This document shows, piece by piece, positions 1-6,963 of a stretch of DNA of 17,885 nt; within the stretch, counting starts at the first letter, position 1; every line of letters begins with the position of its first letter. The translations under genes and the position numbers were made by a program. Source of the stretch: OPU3-GD-OMZ sp001901525 (lineage in GTDB: Bacteria; Pseudomonadota; Gammaproteobacteria; Methylococcales; Methylomonadaceae); NCBI GenBank assembly GCA_963981505.1, contig CAXCEI010000033.1, forward strand, positions 1 to 17,885, given 5' to 3'. Under the pieces are notes generated by a model, which did not search any database, had not been told where the DNA came from, and saw only the letters and a list, made by a program, of their open reading frames with translations.

Positions 1-41
1 GTCAGATGAATTAATCTGAAAAGAACATAGGAGGAAGATAA

Positions 42-132
42 TGGCGGAGAGGCAGGGATTCGAACCCTGGGAGGGCTACAAACCCTCAACGGTTTTCAAG
101 ACCGCCGCTTTCGACCACTCAGCCACCTCTCC
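42..132 (-). tRNA. serT: tRNA-Ser, anticodon UGA
   Basis: Read on the minus strand this is a 91-nt class II tRNA. The acceptor stem GGAGAGG pairs with CCTCTCC, followed by discriminator G and an encoded CCA. The anticodon stem GCGGT/ACCGT closes the loop CTTGAAA, giving anticodon TGA (reads UCA). The long variable arm (GAGGG pairing with CCCTC) is typical of serine tRNAs, and the T loop GGTTCGAATCC is canonical. Position 32 is C and positions 36-38 are AAA, a usual context for A37 isopentenylation. It lies 124 nt beyond the ttcA stop on the same strand. The gene symbol follows E. coli usage for tRNA-Ser(UGA). Confidence 0.97.
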
Positions 133-144
133 TAAACAGACGCT

Positions 145-150
145 ATGATA
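145..150 (-). promoter_or_regulatory. Possible -10 element of the tRNA-Ser promoter
   Basis: The hexamer TATCAT on the minus strand ends 13 nt before the mature tRNA 5' end, which would suit a short 5' leader removed by RNase P. The matching -35 position reads TGGAGT and is a poor fit, so the call rests mainly on position. Cotranscription from ttcA is the alternative. Confidence 0.3.
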
Positions 151-256
151 CCTAAAACAAAGAAAAAACTCCAGCCTGAAAACACATCAATTTCGGCTCC
201 GTTCTAGAGCAGCCCGCCCCTTCACACCGCGCAGCGTAAAAATATGGCCTGCCACA

Positions 257-1117
257 CTACTGCATCAAAACCTCTAAACCGGCCTGCTCGACAGCTATAC
301 CGGCCTTAAAACTTGACTCGACTTGACGTTCTAAATTAGCAAAATCAAATAAATCGGTATCCGCCAGTTGCGAGGGAGCAATGTTTTTTAACCCGGTAAA
401 AATACTCTCAAGGCGCCCAGGAAACTGCCTGTCCCAAGTTTGTAGCATCACTTTCATAGCCTGACGCTGAAGATTTTCCTGTGAACCACACAGATTACAC
501 GGAATAATGGGATACGCTTTCATTTGTGCAAAGCGTGCGATATCTTTTTCACGGCAATACGCCATCGGCCGAATCACCATATTTTTCTTATCATCACTTA
601 ATAATTTTGGCGGCATGGCTTTTAACTTACCGCCATAAAATAAATTCAGAAAAAAAGTCTCAATAATGTCATCACGGTGGTGTCCTAAAGCAATTTTAGT
701 GATTCGATTGTCCTGCGCATAACCATACAAGGTACCGCGCCGCAATCTTGAACACAACCCACAGGTCGTTTTCCCCTCGGGAATAATCTTCTTCACCACA
801 CTATAGGTATCACGTTCAATAATATCAAAAGGCACACCTAAACTCTTTAAATAGTCAGGCAAAACATGCTCTGGAAATCCCGGTTGCTTCTGATCTAAAT
901 TAACGGCTATCAAGTCAAAATGAATCGGCGCGGTTTGCTGTAAATTATGCAAAAGAGAAAGCATGGCATAAGAATCCTTACCCCCCGACAAACAAACCAT
1001 CACGCGGTCGCCATCCGCTATCATGTCATAATCCGCAATCGCACTACCCACATCACGACGCAGCCGTTTTTGCACCTTATTTAATTCAATACGTGATTTA
1101 GCGTCAACAGCGGGCAT
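257..1117 (-). CDS. ttcA: tRNA 2-thiocytidine(32) synthetase TtcA
   Basis: TtcA inserts sulfur into C2 of cytidine 32 in certain tRNAs, using ATP and an oxygen-sensitive [4Fe-4S] cluster, in the cytoplasm. The 286-aa protein has the PP-loop ATP-binding motif SGGKDS at residues 44-49. The cluster cysteines appear as CGLC (C119, C122) and the PCNLCGSQ segment (C208, C211), matching the TtcA pattern. Length is slightly under the E. coli protein (311 aa), with a shorter N-terminus. No good Shine-Dalgarno precedes the ATG. An intrinsic terminator lies 27 nt upstream, between fabB and ttcA, so expression may depend on readthrough or on a promoter overlapping the terminator. The downstream neighbour is tRNA-Ser(UGA), which has C32. 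That may be coincidental, because the best-known s2C32 tRNAs are Arg isoacceptors and tRNA-Ser(GCU). Confidence 0.95.
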   Translation of the reverse strand: MPAVDAKSRIELNKVQKRLRRDVGSAIADYDMIADGDRVMVCLSGGKDSYAMLSLLHNLQQTAPIHFDLIAVNLDQKQPGFPEHVLPDYLKSLGVPFDIIERDTYSVVKKIIPEGKTTCGLCSRLRRGTLYGYAQDNRITKIALGHHRDDIIETFFLNLFYGGKLKAMPPKLLSDDKKNMVIRPMAYCREKDIARFAQMKAYPIIPCNLCGSQENLQRQAMKVMLQTWDRQFPGRLESIFTGLKNIAPSQLADTDLFDFANLERQVESSFKAGIAVEQAGLEVLMQ

Positions 1118-1143
1118 AGCATTAAACGGCGAAAAGAATAATC

Positions 1144-1184
1144 AAAAAAAGGAAAAAAGCGGGTGCCCCTAAAACGCCCGCTTT
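1144..1184 (-). terminator. Intrinsic terminator after fabB
   Basis: On the minus strand an 8-bp stem AAAGCGGG/CCCGCTTT (1177-1184 with 1156-1163) is followed by TTTTTT, CC and a further run of seven T. It begins 8 nt after the fabB stop and ends 27 nt before the ttcA start. The plus strand has only a short T run, so it acts on leftward transcription. Confidence 0.85.
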
Positions 1185-1191
1185 ACGTAAA

Positions 1192-2409
1192 TTAATCGTC
1201 TAACTGTTGAAAGATAAGTGTTGAATTAGTACCGCCAAAACCAAAACTGTTTGACATCACAGTTTTCAATGGCACATTATCGCGGAATTCTCGAACAATA
1301 GGCACCCCTTCCGCTTTAGGGTCTAACTGGGTAATATTGGCAGAAGCACACAAGAATTGTTCTTTCATCATCAACATAGAATAAATCGCTTCATTAACAC
1401 CCGCACCGCCTAAGGCATGACCGGTTAACGATTTGGTAGAACTTACGGCCGGCATATTGTCATCAAAAACTTGCCGCAATGCTTCTAACTCGCGAGTATC
1501 ACCTACCGGCGTACTGGTGCCGTGGGCATTAATATAATCTACCGGACCAGTGACCGTTGCCATGGCTTGTTGCATACACCGAACCGCACCTTCACCGGAA
1601 GGTTGTACCATATCGTATCCATCTGAGGTCGCACCGTAGCCAACTAATTCAGCATAAATTTTTGCACCGCGCGCTTTCGCATGCTCTAAATCTTCCAGAA
1701 CTAAAACACCGCCGCCACCGGAAATGACAAAACCATCACGCGTTGCATCATAAGCTCTGGAGGCTGTTTGTGGCGTATCATTATATTTTGAAGACAACGC
1801 CCCCATGGCATCAAACAAAACTGACATAGTCCAGTGAACTTCCTCACCGCCGCCGGCAAAAACAATATCCTGTTTTCCCATTTGGATTTGCTCCATCGCA
1901 TTACCAATACAATGGGCACTGGTCGCGCAGGCCGAGGTAATCGAATAGTTAATACCCTTAATCTTAAACGGTGTCGCTAAACAAGCAATATTGGTACTCG
2001 ACATGGTTCGAGGCACCATATAAGGGCCAACACGCTTCACGCCTTTAGCGCGCAAAATATCAGCTGCAGCAACTAAATTAGAGGTTGAAGGTCCGCCAGA
2101 ACCCATAATTAAACCGGTTCTAACATTTGATACGTCACTTTCTTCAAGTCCGGCATCATCGATCGCCTGCTGCATCGCAATATAATTAAATGCCGCACCA
2201 TCGCCCATAAAACGCTTGACTTTACGGTCGATAAATTCATCAAGATCAATATTAATCGGTCCGTGAACATGACTTCTAAAACCTAATTCTTGGTATTCCT
2301 CAGAGAACACAATACCCGAACGACCGACCTTTAAAGAGTCAACAACCTCTGTCTGGTTATTCCCGATCGGAGAGACTATTCCTAACCCTGTAACCACTAC
2401 TCGCTTCAT
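1192..2409 (-). CDS. fabB: 3-oxoacyl-ACP synthase I FabB
   Basis: FabB condenses malonyl-ACP with acyl-ACP chains in the cytoplasm. It is the elongation enzyme needed to extend the cis-3-decenoyl-ACP made by FabA, so the two genes set the unsaturated fatty acid level. The 405-aa protein has the thiolase-fold active site: C161 in SACATSAH, H296 in NAHGTSTP, K326 and H331 in KSLTGHALGG. All are shifted by two from E. coli FabB (C163, H298, K328, H333). The start is the ATG at 2409, not the upstream in-frame TTG at 2424. AGGAGG at 2416-2421 is a strong ribosome-binding site whose last base is in the fabA stop codon, and the protein then begins MKRVVVTG as in the family. It follows fabA by 11 nt, so they form one translation unit. 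Confidence 0.97.
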   Translation of the reverse strand: MKRVVVTGLGIVSPIGNNQTEVVDSLKVGRSGIVFSEEYQELGFRSHVHGPINIDLDEFIDRKVKRFMGDGAAFNYIAMQQAIDDAGLEESDVSNVRTGLIMGSGGPSTSNLVAAADILRAKGVKRVGPYMVPRTMSSTNIACLATPFKIKGINYSITSACATSAHCIGNAMEQIQMGKQDIVFAGGGEEVHWTMSVLFDAMGALSSKYNDTPQTASRAYDATRDGFVISGGGGVLVLEDLEHAKARGAKIYAELVGYGATSDGYDMVQPSGEGAVRCMQQAMATVTGPVDYINAHGTSTPVGDTRELEALRQVFDDNMPAVSSTKSLTGHALGGAGVNEAIYSMLMMKEQFLCASANITQLDPKAEGVPIVREFRDNVPLKTVMSNSFGFGGTNSTLIFQQLDD

Positions 2410-2420
2410 GTTATTCCTCC

Positions 2421-2936
2421 TCAAAAATCTTCGGTTGAGGTAAACAACCCCACACGGAGATCTGTTGCTTCATAAATAACTTTACCGTCCACTTCCATCG
2501 TGGCATCGGCAATACCCATCACTAGCTTACGTAGAATCACACGTTTTAAATCCAAACGGTAGATCACCTTCTTAGCACCCGGCAAGACCTGACCGCGAAA
2601 TTTTACATCACCGACACCCAGTGCACGCCCCTTGCCCGGACCACCCATCCAACATAAATAAAAGCCAACCAATTGCCACATGGCATCTAATCCCAGACAC
2701 CCTGGCATCACCGGATCACCTTGGAAATGACAATCAAAAAACCATAACTCGGGTGTAATGTCTAATTCAGCCACAATACTGCCCTTATCAAACTTTCCAC
2801 CTTCATCTGAAATATGGGTAATACGATCCATCATTAACATATTAGGCAGGGGTAATTGCGCATTCGTCGGGCCATATAATTCACCTCGCCCAGACATTAA
2901 TAACTCTTCTCGGGTAAAGCTATGCTGTTTCTGCAT
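2421..2936 (-). CDS. fabA: 3-hydroxydecanoyl-ACP dehydratase/isomerase FabA
   Basis: FabA dehydrates 3-hydroxydecanoyl-ACP and isomerises the trans-2 product to cis-3-decenoyl-ACP. This is the branch point of anaerobic unsaturated fatty acid synthesis in Gammaproteobacteria. It is 171 aa, against 172 in E. coli, and has the hot-dog fold catalytic pair H70 (in DCHFQGDPVMPG) and D84 (in GLDAMWQ) at the same residue numbers as E. coli. The N-terminus (SFTREELLMSGRGELYG) matches the family, which supports the ATG at 2936. The ribosome-binding site AAGGA is 11 nt upstream, rather far. The gene is directly followed by fabB and preceded by an 88-nt gap after gltX that holds a candidate promoter. No regulator gene for the pathway is nearby. 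Confidence 0.97.
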   Translation of the reverse strand: MQKQHSFTREELLMSGRGELYGPTNAQLPLPNMLMMDRITHISDEGGKFDKGSIVAELDITPELWFFDCHFQGDPVMPGCLGLDAMWQLVGFYLCWMGGPGKGRALGVGDVKFRGQVLPGAKKVIYRLDLKRVILRKLVMGIADATMEVDGKVIYEATDLRVGLFTSTEDF

Positions 2937-2961
2937 CAGTCGTAAAATCCTTAAATTTTGA

Positions 2962-2989
2962 AATATGATTGCTATTATCTAATACTCAA
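2962..2989 (-). promoter_or_regulatory. Candidate promoter for fabAB
   Basis: In the gltX-fabA gap the minus strand reads TTGAGT (2984-2989), a 16-bp spacer, then CATATT (2962-2967). Each hexamer matches four of six consensus positions. It would start transcription near 2955, giving a very short leader. The region is AT-rich, so chance matches are expected. Confidence 0.3.
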
Positions 2990-3024
2990 CCATAAAAAGC
3001 AGTAAATACCACGTTTTTTTACTT

Positions 3025-4422
3025 TCACGTCGCAATAAAATCAATGGCTCGCTGTATTCTTGCCAGTGTTTTAGAGCGCCCCAACAGCGACAAGGTCACA
3101 TCAATCGCCGGCGTTGCCGCCTGTCCGGAAATGGCTACCCGTAACGGTTGCGCCACCTTCCCAAGTTTCAAGTCCATCGCTTGTGCTGTCTCAAGCACTA
3201 TCTGATGCAAGGCTTCACCGTCCCATTCTTCCATCGCTGTGAATTGAACCAACAACTGTTGCAAGACCCTAGCCGCCTCACCTTTAAAGTTCTTTTTCGC
3301 CGCTTTCTCATCATAAGATTCAAAATCTTCGTAAAAATAACGACTGGCCGCAGCCATTTCCTTCAAGGTCTTACTGCGCTCACGCAAGGCCACGACAACC
3401 ATTTCAACAGTGGGCCCACCCTCTGTATGAATACCCTGATTATCTAAATGCCACTGCAAATGCGGCGTTATCATTTCAGGGTCTGCGCTCATAATATATT
3501 GATGATTCAACCATAATAATTTCTCCGTATTAAAAGCTGACGCAGAAACATTCACCGCGGCTAAATCAAAATGCGCTATCATTTCATCAATTGAAAATAT
3601 CTCCTGATCACCGTGTGACCAGCCTAAACGCACTAAATAATTGAGCAGGGCCTGCGGTAAAAAACCGTCATCCCGGTATTGCATCACACTCACAGCACCG
3701 TGCCGTTTTGACAACCGACTGCCGTCATCGCCTAAGATCATAGGCAAATGCGCATACCGCGGCGGCTCCACATTCAGTGCTTTTAAAATATTAATTTGTC
3801 GCGGCGTATTATTAATATGATCGTCCCCACGTATCACGTAATTAATACCCATATCCCAATCATCAATAACGACGGTTAAATTATAGGTGGGTGACCCATC
3901 TCCACGGGCAATAATTAAATCATCCAACTCACTGTTATTAATAGTAATATCGCCTTTTACACAATCACTAATAACCACCGTACCTTCGGTCGGGTTTTTA
4001 AAGCGAATAACTGGCGCCACGTCACTCCTGACATTATCGCCATGACGACAACGACCATCATAGCGAGGCTTTTCTTTACGACTCATTTGCTCCGCGCGTA
4101 AGACTTCTAACGCATCCTTACTGCAATAACAATAATAAGCATCACCCTGATCCAAGAGCTGTTGAATCACTTCTTTATAACGATCAAAACGTTGGGTCTG
4201 ATAATAAGGCCCCTCATCGTAGCGCAAACCTAACCACGCCATCCCTTCTAAAATAGCATCAACCGAAGCCTCGGTTGAACGCTCACGATCAGTATCTTCG
4301 ATTCGTAAAACGAACTGGCCTTGGTGCTGGCGCGCATAAAGCCAGGAGAACAGCGCAGTACGCGCCCCACCGACATGAAGATAACCCGTAGGACTCGGTG
4401 CAAAACGTGTTTTTATATCCAT
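3025..4422 (-). CDS. gltX: Glutamyl-tRNA synthetase GltX
   Basis: A class I aminoacyl-tRNA synthetase that charges tRNA-Glu in the cytoplasm and also supplies glutamyl-tRNA for tetrapyrrole synthesis. The 465-aa protein has the HIGH-type motif (HVGG, residues 16-19, within PSPTGYLHVGG) and the KMSKS-type motif as RLSKR (236-240). Zinc ligands C98, C100, C125 and H127 match E. coli GluRS exactly, which points to the bacterial zinc-binding discriminating type. The ATG abuts the stop of the upstream Sel1-repeat gene (TAA followed directly by ATG), and AAGAAAG inside that gene's 3' end may serve as ribosome-binding site. Translational coupling is therefore likely. Confidence 0.97.
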   Translation of the reverse strand: MDIKTRFAPSPTGYLHVGGARTALFSWLYARQHQGQFVLRIEDTDRERSTEASVDAILEGMAWLGLRYDEGPYYQTQRFDRYKEVIQQLLDQGDAYYCYCSKDALEVLRAEQMSRKEKPRYDGRCRHGDNVRSDVAPVIRFKNPTEGTVVISDCVKGDITINNSELDDLIIARGDGSPTYNLTVVIDDWDMGINYVIRGDDHINNTPRQINILKALNVEPPRYAHLPMILGDDGSRLSKRHGAVSVMQYRDDGFLPQALLNYLVRLGWSHGDQEIFSIDEMIAHFDLAAVNVSASAFNTEKLLWLNHQYIMSADPEMITPHLQWHLDNQGIHTEGGPTVEMVVVALRERSKTLKEMAAASRYFYEDFESYDEKAAKKNFKGEAARVLQQLLVQFTAMEEWDGEALHQIVLETAQAMDLKLGKVAQPLRVAISGQAATPAIDVTLSLLGRSKTLARIQRAIDFIAT

Positions 4423-4857
4423 TTATTTCTTTCTTAATATTAAGTTTGCATACTGTTTAGCAATCCCCATCGCTTTCATCGCGCGTTCTACATCCGTGTA
4501 GTAACCTAAAACGCCCTTGGCTGGTTCAGAACCCAGTGCAACTGCTTTTTGATACCACGCTCTAGCATCACTAGCACTGGGTGGAACACCTAAACCCACA
4601 TCACTAAATGCACCCATCATCACCGCCGCTTCAACCAATCCCTGATCGGCTGCTTTTTTTAACCACCGCGCTGCTATGGCAGGGTCCTGCATCACACCTT
4701 TTCCCAAATAATAAATAGCTCCCACTTGCGCTTGCGCTAACGCATCCCCCTGGTCTGCTGTGTTTTTAATCACCGCTAAATCCGGTTGACCCGCCGACCA
4801 CCCAAACACCGGTACTAGTAAAAAAACGACTAACACAAAAGATTTTATTTTATTCAT
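4423..4857 (-). CDS. Small exported Sel1-repeat protein
   Basis: A 144-aa protein with a cleavable signal peptide: MNKIK, a hydrophobic core to about residue 18, and probable cleavage after WSA (residue 22). It should act in the periplasm or at the outer membrane. Two Sel1-like (TPR-related) repeats are visible at about residues 38-73 and 74-109, with the pattern A..G..Y..GKGV..D...A..W..KAADQG. A further partial helical segment lies at 110-137. Such repeats usually mediate protein-protein contacts, and the partner is unknown. The ATG at 4857 is preferred over the one at 4869 because GGGGGA precedes it and the signal peptide then starts with its basic residues. It sits between serS (13-nt gap) and gltX (no gap), so it is part of that operon. 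I do not recognise a named gene. Confidence 0.85.
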   Translation of the reverse strand: MNKIKSFVLVVFLLVPVFGWSAGQPDLAVIKNTADQGDALAQAQVGAIYYLGKGVMQDPAIAARWLKKAADQGLVEAAVMMGAFSDVGLGVPPSASDARAWYQKAVALGSEPAKGVLGYYTDVERAMKAMGIAKQYANLILRKK

Positions 4858-4882
4858 TATTTCCCCCATTAAAAAACACCAT

Positions 4883-6157
4883 TTATTCTATAACCGTCAA
4901 ACCGCCCATATACGGCACTAACACCTCAGGGATATGAATACGGCCCTTAGCATCCTGACCATTTTCCATCACCGCGACCAAGGTTCGACCGGCGGCCAGA
5001 CCTGACCCATTAAGTGTGTGCACTAATTCCGGCTTACCGGTTTCAGGATTGCGCCAACGTGCCTGCATCCGGCGGGCTTGAAAATCACCAAAGTTACTAC
5101 ATGAAGAAATCTCCCGATACTTCTGCTGCCCGGGCAACCAAACTTCCAGATCATAGGTTTTTCTGGCAGAAAAACCCGTATCACCCGCACAGAGCAGAAC
5201 TTTCCGATAAGGTAAACCTAATAACTTGAGAATTTTCTCGGCATGCCCGGTTAATTCTTCATGCGCCGCTTCTGCATCTTCTGCCCGCACAATTTGCACT
5301 AATTCAACTTTCTCAAATTGGTGCTGGCGAATAAGCCCTCTGACATCTTTGCCGTATGAGCCCGCCTCACTTCGAAAACAAGGCGTTTGACAGACGTATT
5401 TCAGTGGCATTTTATCCGCGGCTACAATTTCATCCCGAACGCGATTCGTGACCGGAACCTCGGCGGTCGGAATCAAATATAACGGCGTTTCACTTTCTAT
5501 TTTAAACAAATCTTTTTCAAACTTAGGCAGCTGCCCGGTTCCTTGCAATGTTTCGGTATTAGCCAGAAAGGGCACATAGGTTTCTTCATAACCGTGCTCT
5601 CGCCCATGAATATCAAGCATAAATTGAATTAAAGCACGCTGCAGCCGAGCGATGCCCCCTGTCAAGACAACAAAGCGAGCCGTTGCGATCTTTGCGCCTA
5701 ACTCAAAATCCATTCCGCCTAATTTAGCGCCCAGATCAACATGGTCTAACGGTTCAAAATCAAATTGCCGCGGTTCCCCCCAGCAATACAGCTCAAGATT
5801 ATCAGCCTCATCACGGCCCTCAGGAACCGCTGCGTCCAAGATATTAGGCAAACTCATAAAAAAAGCATTTAACTCTTCTTGAACCTTACTCAATACATTT
5901 TCGGCCTCTTTTAACTGATCGCCCAATGATTGCACATCATACAGTAAGGGTTGGATATCTTCGCCTTTTGCCTTCGCCTGACCGATCGCTTTGGAACGAC
6001 TGTTACGGTCATTCTGTAATTCTTGTGTTTGTATTTGCAAGGCTTTACGCTGCGTTTCCAACGCACTGTATAGGTCAACATCTAACGCTAACTTTCGATG
6101 ACTTAACGCTTGTTTAACCGCATTAATATCGGCTCTTAATAATCTGGGGTCTAACAT
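4883..6157 (-). CDS. serS: Seryl-tRNA synthetase SerS
   Basis: A class II synthetase that charges serine tRNAs, including the one at the left edge of this window, and charges tRNA-Sec where present. The 424-aa protein (E. coli 430) has an N-terminal coiled-coil arm at about residues 25-100, which contacts the long variable arm of tRNA-Ser. Catalytic motif 2 is seen in TPCFRSEAGSYGKDVRG and motif 3 in the NGSGLAAGRTLVAVMEN region; EISSCSNFGDFQARR is also typical. The start is the ATG at 6157, giving MLDPRLLR as in E. coli. The longer frame begins at a TTG with no better site, and AGGTAG upstream can serve as ribosome-binding site. A strong terminator ends only about 15 nt before this ATG, so expression probably involves regulated or partial readthrough. 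Confidence 0.96.
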   Translation of the reverse strand: MLDPRLLRADINAVKQALSHRKLALDVDLYSALETQRKALQIQTQELQNDRNSRSKAIGQAKAKGEDIQPLLYDVQSLGDQLKEAENVLSKVQEELNAFFMSLPNILDAAVPEGRDEADNLELYCWGEPRQFDFEPLDHVDLGAKLGGMDFELGAKIATARFVVLTGGIARLQRALIQFMLDIHGREHGYEETYVPFLANTETLQGTGQLPKFEKDLFKIESETPLYLIPTAEVPVTNRVRDEIVAADKMPLKYVCQTPCFRSEAGSYGKDVRGLIRQHQFEKVELVQIVRAEDAEAAHEELTGHAEKILKLLGLPYRKVLLCAGDTGFSARKTYDLEVWLPGQQKYREISSCSNFGDFQARRMQARWRNPETGKPELVHTLNGSGLAAGRTLVAVMENGQDAKGRIHIPEVLVPYMGGLTVIE

Positions 6158-6172
6158 ATTATTCAACTACCT

Positions 6173-6201
6173 AAAAAATAAAAAACCCCGTCATGACAGG
6201 G
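6173..6201 (-). terminator. Intrinsic terminator or attenuator directly before serS
   Basis: On the minus strand CCCTGTC, loop CATG, then GACGGGG (6201 down to 6186) forms a compact stem with one G-U pair, followed by TTTTTTATTTTTT (6185-6173). The serS ribosome-binding site begins right after the T tract. It would end the orn-crcB transcript, or act as an attenuator in a serS leader. Confidence 0.85.
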
Positions 6202-6255
6202 ACAAAAAAATCACACACCTAAATGATTTATGAAAAAAACCTCTACGCTTAAGCA

Positions 6256-6963
6256 CTACATTTGCTTACCCGCCAACAGACCTAAACTTAGCACTGACCC
6301 GGTCAAAAACACATTGCCGAAAAGTAAGCTGGCGACAAGATTAAAATTATCATCAAAAGAAAAGCCCTCTTCAATCATGTGTAACATAATATAGAGGCTG
6401 GACAAGGTAATAAACATCCCTCCTAACAGCACAATGGCTACTGTCTGATATTCAATCGTTAATGCCACTTTATGCATTAAGGTGCCGGTCACCATACCTA
6501 GTAAAAATGCCCCAATGGAGTTCGTAATCAATAAGCCGTAAGGCAATGCCCAATTGGAGCCATGAAAAACCCCCGAAGACTGCTGAAAAATCAATCGCCC
6601 CATGGACAACCCTAACCAGACCACTAAAACACAGACACTCACGCTGACAAAAATATTCAACATCGCTTTGGTCAGATTACCTTGCTCTAGCAAGTAGAGT
6701 GTATCCAACGAAAATGTTGAGAAGGTCGTGAGTGAACCGAAAACACCGACTAAAATAGCCAAACGGTATTCATCACCCAAAGCGACACGCTGTACCACCA
6801 GCGCTTCTGTCATCAGACCAATTAGAAAAGACCCGATAATATTAACGGCCAAGGTTCCGTAAGGAAATCCACGCCCTAACCACTGGTAAACCCCCGTTGA
6901 AATTAAAAACCGCAATACGGCACCGAGCGCACCGCCGAAGGCGACTGCATAAATCTGATTCAT
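6256..6963 (-). CDS. crcB: Fused, seven-helix CrcB/Fluc fluoride channel
   Basis: Fluc channels export fluoride passively and normally work as dual-topology homodimers of about 125-residue, four-helix subunits. This protein has 235 aa and two unequal copies. Copy 1 (residues 1-125) is canonical: GGALGAVLRF, GTLAVNIIGSF with N41, and GVFGSLTTFSTF with F81 and F84; helices lie near 6-22, 36-57, 68-92 and 100-122. Copy 2 (131-235) aligns from G24 onward: GVY...PYG...N41 matches GVF...PYG...N148, and VAL..EY recurs at 60-66 and 166-172. It lacks a counterpart of helix 1, and the positions of F81 and F84 are leucines (L187, L190). The total is seven helices, predicted to put copy 2 upside down. 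The ATG overlaps the orn stop (ATGA). No fluoride riboswitch is apparent upstream. The family call is firm; retained fluoride transport is inferred. Confidence 0.9.
   Translation of the reverse strand: MNQIYAVAFGGALGAVLRFLISTGVYQWLGRGFPYGTLAVNIIGSFLIGLMTEALVVQRVALGDEYRLAILVGVFGSLTTFSTFSLDTLYLLEQGNLTKAMLNIFVSVSVCVLVVWLGLSMGRLIFQQSSGVFHGSNWALPYGLLITNSIGAFLLGMVTGTLMHKVALTIEYQTVAIVLLGGMFITLSSLYIMLHMIEEGFSFDDNFNLVASLLFGNVFLTGSVLSLGLLAGKQM

Noticed and set aside
1..19. Six-pair hairpin TCAGAT/ATCTGA downstream of tRNA-Ser, possible terminator
   Set aside because: The stem is AT-rich and the window ends before any T tract on the minus strand can be seen.
257..1117. Functional link between ttcA and the adjacent tRNA-Ser(UGA)
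   Set aside because: The tRNA has C32, but the best-known s2C32 substrates are Arg tRNAs and tRNA-Ser(GCU), so adjacency alone is not evidence.
2410..2424. TTG start for fabB five codons upstream
   Set aside because: The AGGAGG ribosome-binding site is inside this extension and serves the ATG at 2409, which gives the family N-terminus.
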